Source: Polytrichum commune (lineage: Eukaryota > Streptophyta > Polytrichopsida > Polytrichales > Polytrichaceae). Taken from it: a stretch of 64,000 bases of DNA. The position numbers and the translations under genes are program-made. The stretch is taken from contig OX485806.1 of the NCBI GenBank assembly GCA_950295325.1, forward strand, positions 48,417,169 to 48,481,168, given 5' to 3'. Of this stretch, positions 57,137 to 64,000 are shown one piece after another (the first letter of the stretch is position 1; every line of letters starts with the position of its first letter). The notes beneath the pieces are model-generated. The model ran no database searches, was not told where the DNA came from, and saw nothing but the letters and a program-made list of their open reading frames with translations.

Positions 57137-59993
57137 CAAGAGATTGCAGAAGCTGCACATACTGCTGAAGACAAATACAAGATGAAGAACCCAGATTCTA
57201 GCAATTGGACGGATCGTAATGCAGAGGAATGGGTTAGGAAAGCTGTGAAGAAGGTCGAGGATAAGCTTGTCGCGGAGCTCAAGAAGCATTTGCCTCTTGC
57301 GGATCCCAAACTAACTCCTCTTTTTCTAGAGGAAGTAAAGGCTCACTATGAGAAGTTCGATGAACCTGAGATGCTCCAGGAGAAGCTGTACATGCTTGCC
57401 ACTTCAGCGATGCCACCAAGGATGATGGTTAAGTGGCTCCAGAGGTGGAATTCCTCTGCGGCAATTTGGGATACGCATCGCTTTCCCAAGGTTAGTTTCG
57501 CCGACTCCAAGTTTCCGGAATGGCTGAATCGGGCAACATGGTGGGCGCAGGTTAGTATTCATCTTGAATTTCATGTTGTCATTTGACTGTCGCCTAATGA
57601 GCTATGGCAAGGATGACAACTTGTAAGACAACATCTAATTTTTTTTAAATGTTTCGTGTGCATGGCCTCAAATAGCAGTGGAGGCTGACGAGCTCTTCTC
57701 GGGTGTTCTCACAGACCTTGGGGAAATTGTTGACTATAATCCCGATGGCGAAGATCTTATTTTGACTATCTTCGATTACGTGGAAGCCATGAGGTGTCAG
57801 CTTTGGGATATTGCCTTCTTCATTGAGTTGGGTGGAGATAACGGCGCTCACAAGAACAACCCCCCGGACAAGCAACATTTCTTCGTTCAAGCTGTCCGCA
57901 GAGTCTTTTACAGGTATTTTCGATACGTTCTCCTGCCCAAGAAGGCCATCTCTAAGGTACCCGCTTCCTTCCCTAACTACCTGGACTTCGAAAGTCCTGA
58001 TTCCATGTTCATTCCTGCAATTATAAAAACATGGGATCCAATTCACTTTCAACAGTGCGACTGTCCGTTCAAGAAGCATCCTCCCTTTGACATCGCGCGC
58101 AGGGACTCCATCCAACCTCTCCTACCTTCTCCCGCTGCATCAGTTCCAGGCTCAGAGTCTTCCACACCCCCCAAGGGTGGCTCCTCCAGAAGCAAGACCG
58201 CTACTAAAGAGAGTAGACCTCGGGGATCCAAGCGGAAGGCTGCTGAGTTGGTTGAGGAGCCAATGGACGAAGATATTCGTGTAACAGGTGGTGATTTCGG
58301 TGTTCCACCTGCTGAACTTGCAAACCTTATCAACTCCCATCCTCCACATGCACCTGGTCCTAAGCGTATTCACCTGGGAGCTGCTAGTCAAGCCAAACCC
58401 ATCACATTCGTCCCACCTGCGGTTAAGTCAATGTCGTCATCCCAGGCATGCACCTCCTCCTCTGCTTCTCCTCGGGTTCTCATACTCAATAACTCATTCC
58501 ACATGATGTTGGATTATAAGGCGAAACACAACAAATTCCCTTCAACTTACGATGACATGGTTGCTTTTCTAAGTGAGGTACATATCCAGCTTAATTCCCA
58601 TTCAATTCAGCTAGCATGCCCCTATTCACCAATTCATTCTCTACTAAACACTCTAGTTTTTTTGAAACAAAGGTTGGAGCATCCAGGGAATTCTTCTTCT
58701 CAAGCAAGGTGTTGCAGAAGGCTGCAGTGGACCTCATTATTGCAGAGTATCCCGATGGTTTGCCTGTCCTAGGAGTTTCCGAATTTCCAGGGCAAGTTCC
58801 AAATTGGAATAAGTAGGTTCAAAACTTTATCAAGTTCACAATTGGCTTTTGTCAAGGGTATCTTCACGACGACGGGGTTCTCCTCCTATTCTATCCTGAC
58901 AGCGTGCAAATCAAGAAGGAGGTTTTGAGCTTTCTCTACAACAACAATTTGGAGGTCAAGGAGGAATGGACCATCGTGAATTCTCTCCACCTCACTCACC
59001 CTATGCATAACTCCAAGCGGGTCAGTAATTCTAGTCATTTTCCGCTCTTTAAGTTCTCACTCCTTCATGACTTGAATCACATTGCTAACAATTTGGGGCC
59101 TATTGTTGATGTCCAAACTCTGAAATTAAAAGCCATCGTGTTGGTTCGGTCTTTCTCCACACCTTTGGTTAGGCAACCGAAGGAGTTCGTCATTTTGTCT
59201 AGTGACGAATTTGAAGATGTTGACCTTGCAAGTGATGACATCCTTTTCAACATTGTCACCGCTGATACTGCACTCAAACGCAATGACGGTGACAAGTTTT
59301 GGAGGGGCCCTAAGGAGAAGGCAGTGTCCCTGCTCCAGCTTCTAATCAGTGGCCTTAGCCCTCCCGGGGGCATTATATGTGACCTCACTGCTGGAACTGG
59401 TATAAGTAATTTGTTCAACATTCCCATCTCTCTAGACTTAGGCAATTCAATCACATGCGACTAATTCATTTGTTTCGGTCTTTGTAGGTGCCTCGGTTCT
59501 TGCATCACAATCTTCTAATAGGGCAATTGTGGCACTTGAGGGAGACAAAGAATTGTACGAAGAACTCCTGCAGCCACTTCAGGTGGCAGCGTCGGAGTGT
59601 CGCGGGGTCGATCCAACCCACTTTGTAGACCTTGACGACGACGACGATACCCTCCCTCAACAGGGTGCAGTTAGTCTATGTGAGTAAGTCTTTTGTCATC
59701 TTAAACTTCTTTTTTGAATATGTTGCATTTAATTCGAATGATTCTAACAATCGTAATTTGTCCTTTGTTGTTGCAGTCTGATGGTTGAAGGCCGTCGCTC
59801 CGTAGACTACGGCTCACCTTGTAGTTCTAACATGCGACTTCCCTGTTATGCAGAGGATATGGCAGTAGCTTATGCCAAAAACTCCTCTCCTAGTTGTAGT
59901 GCCTCTTCTAGTCCACGTCATAGATACGATCCAAGAGTACTCAGATTCATAGATCAAAGTGCTTCGGAGAGTGAGGATGAGTTTATTCCTTGA
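57137..59993 (+). pseudogene. Beta-class N6-adenine/N4-cytosine methyltransferase-like gene with introns
   Basis: Exons inferred: 57137-57550 (after TATAG, before GTTAGT), about 57678-58577 (ends before GTACAT), 58673-59399, 59488-59683 and 59777-59993; phases join cleanly at 58577/58673, 59399/59488 and 59683/59777. Exon 2 holds a helical domain (WVRKAVKKVEDKLVAEL, PPRMMVKWLQRW). Exon 3 ends in a Ser/Pro/Lys-rich linker with RPRGSKRKAAEL, a likely nuclear signal. Exons 4-5 carry VDLIIAEYPDG, DDGVLLLFYPD, EWTIVNS, FVILSSDEF, GPKEKAVSLLQLLISGLSPP, then CDLTAGTGASVLASQSSNRAIVALEGD: the order of a beta-class amino-MTase, ending in the SAM-binding D-x-x-x-G-x-G motif. The DPPY box is replaced by EYPD, and TAG at 58814-58816 stands where Trp is likely. 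Probably inactive; host gene or transposon cargo is open. Confidence 0.65.
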
Positions 59994-60782
59994 ACTCCAT
60001 TTTGTATTGGATTGTATTATTTCTGTCTTTTTGATTTCCGGCGCAAGTCTCATACTTGCTCTTCTTTATTTCATACTCATAATGTCAACCCGCATTGCAT
60101 TCTTCATTTATTACTGTTAATCATTTTAGTTTGTGGATTAGCCTTTAAGTATAGTTCAAGTGTCCCTAAACAATATGGCTCTCACAATCTTAATCGCTAG
60201 TCACAAAACAATGTAGCATCCACCCATTCCAATAAAAAGTTGGTGCCTCACACACCTCCTCCTTGTTTCATTAAATCATAAGTATTCAATAATACTTAAG
60301 TTGCACACCACACAACACACTCCAATTCATACGGACGAAGCTATTTTGCGAGCGTAGAGTAGTGAGCGGTGAGTAGTGAGCGGTAAATTCCAAGATATTT
60401 TGATTAAAATGTAACTTTAAGCAGTAAGTTTAGGGTATTTTGAACTAAATGTATTTTTTGTAATTTTTTTCTAAACTTAATAAATATTGGGACTTATGAC
60501 CGTGTACAATTAAAGGCTCTAATACAGTGAAAAATCTGGTAAATGTGGTAAATTGAACATTTGGAACCAATATCAGTAATAAATAACTTATTGTCTCAAG
60601 TCAAAGACATATTGTTTCAATATAATGAGAATTAGTGGTACTCTAAAAGGGTCATGCAATTTTGGAACAGAGAAATACATGTGGTGCGTCAAATGTCTTG
60701 TAGTGGCCCTTTTAGTCTCATTACATCATGATTATAACAAATCTTGCATACATATGTTTCTTTAAAGAAACAGAAAACTCTA
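59994..60782. other. AT-rich spacer between the methyltransferase-like gene and transposase copy 2
   Basis: No ORF of note. At about 60347-60395 a GCGAGCGTAGAGTAGTGAGC block with repeated GTGAGCGGT resembles the GCGAGCG...GGAGAGC block at about 51256-51300, both just beyond the 3' end of a MULE transposase. Confidence 0.4.
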
Positions 60783-63700
60783 AGAGTCAAGGTACTTCAG
60801 TAAACCACCCTCCAAAACTCGCTTCACTTTGTTGAAGCTAAAACTAGCTGCATGAATGAACGTGTCTGATACTGAGTCCAAACCACACACTACAGTAAAC
60901 AAATAATACAAATGCTTACAGTTGGCCCATTGACCCCGTTTTCCAATTGCTTTAGTTGCCATTTCCTTGAAGTTGGCATGCTGGCATGCTGGCAGCTGCG
61001 AAATCGTCAAGTAGTATTGCTGAACCTTTGGGGGCGTGCCGGAATCCAATGAGACAATGCATCCTAAGGCAGGGGCTGGAAGCATGCACAATTTGTCCAC
61101 TTTGCCTTGCAGTGATAGGGCTGAGGCACAATTATTGGCGTGCTTTGTTGACGGGGCCTTCTTGTTGCGCCGAATCAACTTCCCTGAACGCCGAGTGGGA
61201 AACTCATCAGGATATGCAGGAGTCGTGTAGCTTGCTAAGTCCACAAGTAACGGGTTGTCCTAAAAAAATCTGGAAGGTGTCATCTCTTTCCGCTGGGGCA
61301 GTCTAAAGCCTGCGTTTTCTAAAGAGAGGATCTCTTTGCAGGTTAAGTTGGTCCCCAACTTAACCGACCATACCTCTAGAACGTTCAGGACTGAGACCAC
61401 CCAATTCTTTTTTGTGCCCTTAACGCATCTCTCAATGTCGTCACTACAGAAAAAAAGTCTCAAGGGTCCAATCTCTTCTTCCGATAGTTCTCCATGAGGC
61501 CCGAGTAGGTAGGTGCAGCGGTGTTTTTCCCGTTTTGTACAATCCGAGCGACGCACTTCTTCTTGGTGATTGCTTGTAGAGCAAAGCAAGCCTTCGCAAA
61601 TGTCTTAGGCAGCCGTGCGATGTGCCACTAGGCAGGGTTGCATACTGTCTCCTCAATCGCAGTGACGTGGTACCGATCCACCTGCTGCGGAGCGTTGTGT
61701 GTTGGAAGTTGCGGCTGCTTGTCATCTGTAGTTGTGGGAGAATCATGAGTTATCACAGGAGGTAGAGAGTCCTTCAGTCGGGCAGATATGGTTTGGACGC
61801 GTGGTCGGGATATACTAATCTAGTTTGGCCTGTGAGATTCACGTTCGTCACCGAAAGCAGTATCTGGTTTACGCTTCAAAGAAACAAATACCTCTTCCCC
61901 TTCGAGGTGGGGAGTCCTGGTGCACCATTCGACACTGCCAGACATCTTCAAGATGGCCTCATGAAGCGGTTTCGAGTTTCATGTTTTTGCGGCTGACCTC
62001 TGAGCACGCCTCAGCTTCAATTCCTCATATGGCGGTCCAGTTCCAGGGTTCTCTCCCTTCAGGATTTGGTAATATGCTGGGCACTGCATGAAAGCACGCA
62101 CGAAGTCATCGATTTTTGCCACATATAGGTCGTTGCTTCGATCGCCAGATTGTTGCTTCCACTTGTTATGAATAGATTCAGCAAGGTTACAGGATGGCAT
62201 TTCCGCTAGTTCGTCTTCACTTAGATCCTGCAATGTGAATACAATCCGAAATTAGAAGAATGGTGGAATTAATGTAGTTGTACTATACAGAATGAACTAT
62301 AGAGGAAATATAGAGGGAAGTATAGACTTACCAATTCCATAAATCCACCCCATTAGCGGTAACAGAAATGCCAGAACGCCAGCCAGAGCTCCAATCGAGG
62401 TGGCGCTTGTTCAATTGTTGCACCGGATGACATCCACCATGCCCGAATTGCCAGATACTTCGTCTCGGCCTCCGCCATCGATTTTGCATTTTTGTATTGC
62501 TGGCATAGGCTTCGATGCTGAGATTGCAGGTTTTGATGGATATTGGCCTTGGTATGCTTCTCCAAGGACTGCGTCCAATGGAAAAGACAAGTCCTCTCTT
62601 TGTCCACCATCTTCTCGGACGCATCTCCACTTCCGTATATGATTCGAACCGCATTCCAATTGGCTTGGGCACTGTCGGCCATGAAACCTTTAAAATTGAC
62701 ATTGTCCACTCCATGTTGAGCCATGAGAGCGTTGAGGTTCTCCCATACGACTGACTGGGCTGCAACATCTTTAGACTGCATGTCGCATACTGGAATGGTC
62801 ATGACACGGCAATATGTGGAATCGTACACATGGCTTGACCCGTTTGACATGGTCAAACATTATCCAGGAATTCTCCAGGTCACCACTGGATTGCATTCGT
62901 TTGACCGGGTCGACTCCGCTGCCCGGTCCAACTTCAAACATCTTGAAGACAAAGACCTTGTCCATGTCCGTTCCTTGCCCTGGAAACATATTCTGATGCA
63001 CGAACTTCCAATTGCTAGTACCGCGTAACTTGGTAATACTGTCCATGACTCCAAAGCGACGGATAGTCCTGAACGTGGTGATTGCGTTACAAATGTTGGG
63101 CGAGGTGAGGTGCTTACATCAATCGAAAACAAGTTGCAGCTCGTCCAGCTCCAAGATCTTCAGTACTTCACCTTCTTTAGCAAGGAGAAGTGTGCCCAGT
63201 ACTTCCTTGCAGTTTCAAACACAATAGCCGAGCGAGTGGCAGATGGGGTGCGTTCGACTTGCTCCCCAATCAAGCTGTCTGTTAATTCGATGAAGTCTCG
63301 ATGATCACCTGACTTGACGGGATGGTCGTGAGATCCCAAGTGCACACAAGCCCTCGTCATGTGAGGTGTTGCAGTAACATAGTAGATCTTGGCAGGGCAG
63401 ACAGCAACACAAGTGGGAGGGACATTACAGGATTTGCAAACAATGGTTGAACCAGTGGGAGGCTTGGACCCCACTTCAAACCCTTTCTCAGATAATCCTT
63501 CCCACTGTGATTCATTCACTTTGGAAGTCATGTGGTCTCGCTGAAGATACTCATAGTCATGATTGTCGCAACGGAGGTGGCCCAAACAAGAAGATGTACG
63601 AAACAAAAAATTAAGATCATTCTGAATATTGGATGTAATTGTGCGAGACCAAGCATGGACATCGTACCTTCTATCCATTCCACGAAGCTGCTTGGCCTTT

Positions 63701-63990
63701 GTATTCTGGCCATGGTCACCTAAAGGTGGAAATTCGAAGATAACGTCCCCATCGTAACGAGGGGGAAGGTAATCAACCTGCTGGAGTTTGATTGCATCAA
63801 TGTTAATTCGAGATAACACACTTTTGGACTGTTTACGAGCTCCAAGGCGCATCAATGAATGAATGATACTGACAATAGGACTTGATACAACCTTGGACTG
63901 ACAAGGATTACGAGACGGATTAATAGGAGGAGTTGTTTCCTTGCGAACTACTTCTGGAGACAGCGAAACTTGGACTTTACTCTATGATCT
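60783..63990 (-). pseudogene. Mutator-like (MULE) transposase, copy 2, more complete at its 3' end
   Basis: Parallel to copy 1: 63855-63160 carries the Cys/His region (STIVCKSCNVPPTCVAVC, RACVHLGSHDHPV); 63046-62770 VMDSITKLRG and KVFVFKMFEVGPGSGVDPVK; 62856-62353 the catalytic region VYDSTYCRVMTIPVCDMQSK, NFKGFMADSAQANWNAVR, RTCLFHWTQSL (Trp present where copy 1 has a stop) and LELWLAFWHF. 62233-61979 continues with MPSCNLAESIHNKWKQQSG. The C-terminal frame 61244-60783 ends in a SWIM-like zinc finger, CQH...ANCKH (C-x-H-x(n)-C-x-H rather than C-x-C). SWIM fingers are usual at MULE transposase C-termini. Frameshifts near 63160, 62800 and 61990 and stops at 61260-61750 mark it as degraded. The N-terminus may extend past 64000. 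Confidence 0.75.
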
Positions 63991-64000
63991 TAGAACTTCA

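Overview
This is plant-type nuclear DNA from a large, repeat-dense genome. The evidence is nested plant-style LTR retrotransposons, spliceable GT..AG introns, Mutator-like transposases and long AT-rich gene-free stretches. I see no ordinary host gene. A streptophyte is likely, and a non-flowering lineage (fern, lycophyte, bryophyte, gymnosperm or charophyte) is a guess of low confidence.

Layout. 1-7.9 kb: minus-strand Ty3/gypsy element (pol, protease, gag, leader, primer-binding site) ending in a 2.6-kb LTR of a family I call beta. 7.9-16.9 kb: gene-free DNA with minisatellites and one solo LTR of a second family (alpha). 16.9-29.8 kb: a pile of broken Ty3/gypsy fragments cut by solo LTRs of both families, several with perfect 5-bp target-site duplications. 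29.8-34.4 kb: AT-rich DNA with simple and tandem repeats. 34.4-44.7 kb: an unusual, fairly intact Ty3/gypsy element on the minus strand. 44.7-49.2 kb: copia remnants split by a beta solo LTR. 49.2-51.3 kb: a 70-bp minisatellite and a truncated alpha LTR. 51.3-64 kb: two Mutator-like (MULE) transposase copies on the minus strand around a plus-strand, intron-containing gene for an amino-methyltransferase-like protein, with a 180-bp tandem repeat whose units are 60 codons long.

The main discovery is the 34.4-44.7 kb retrotransposon. Between its aspartic protease and reverse transcriptase it carries a complete C5-cytosine DNA methyltransferase domain (motifs I, IV, VI, VIII, IX, X; DNMT3/DRM-like in layout), and its integrase ends in a perfect C4HC3 PHD finger. 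The methyltransferase ORF and the RT ORF are in the same frame, separated by one UAG in a TMV-like UAG-CAR-YYA readthrough context. The copy is probably dead or dying: the catalytic motif VI Glu is Lys through a CpG transition, there is a frameshift in integrase, and another UAG before the PHD region.

The second discovery is the 51-60 kb locus, where a MULE transposase and a beta-class N6/N4-type methyltransferase-like gene lie head to head about 0.5 kb apart. Two unrelated mobile systems within 30 kb thus appear to have acquired DNA-methylation enzymes. Both copies carry stops and frameshifts, so function must be judged from intact relatives.
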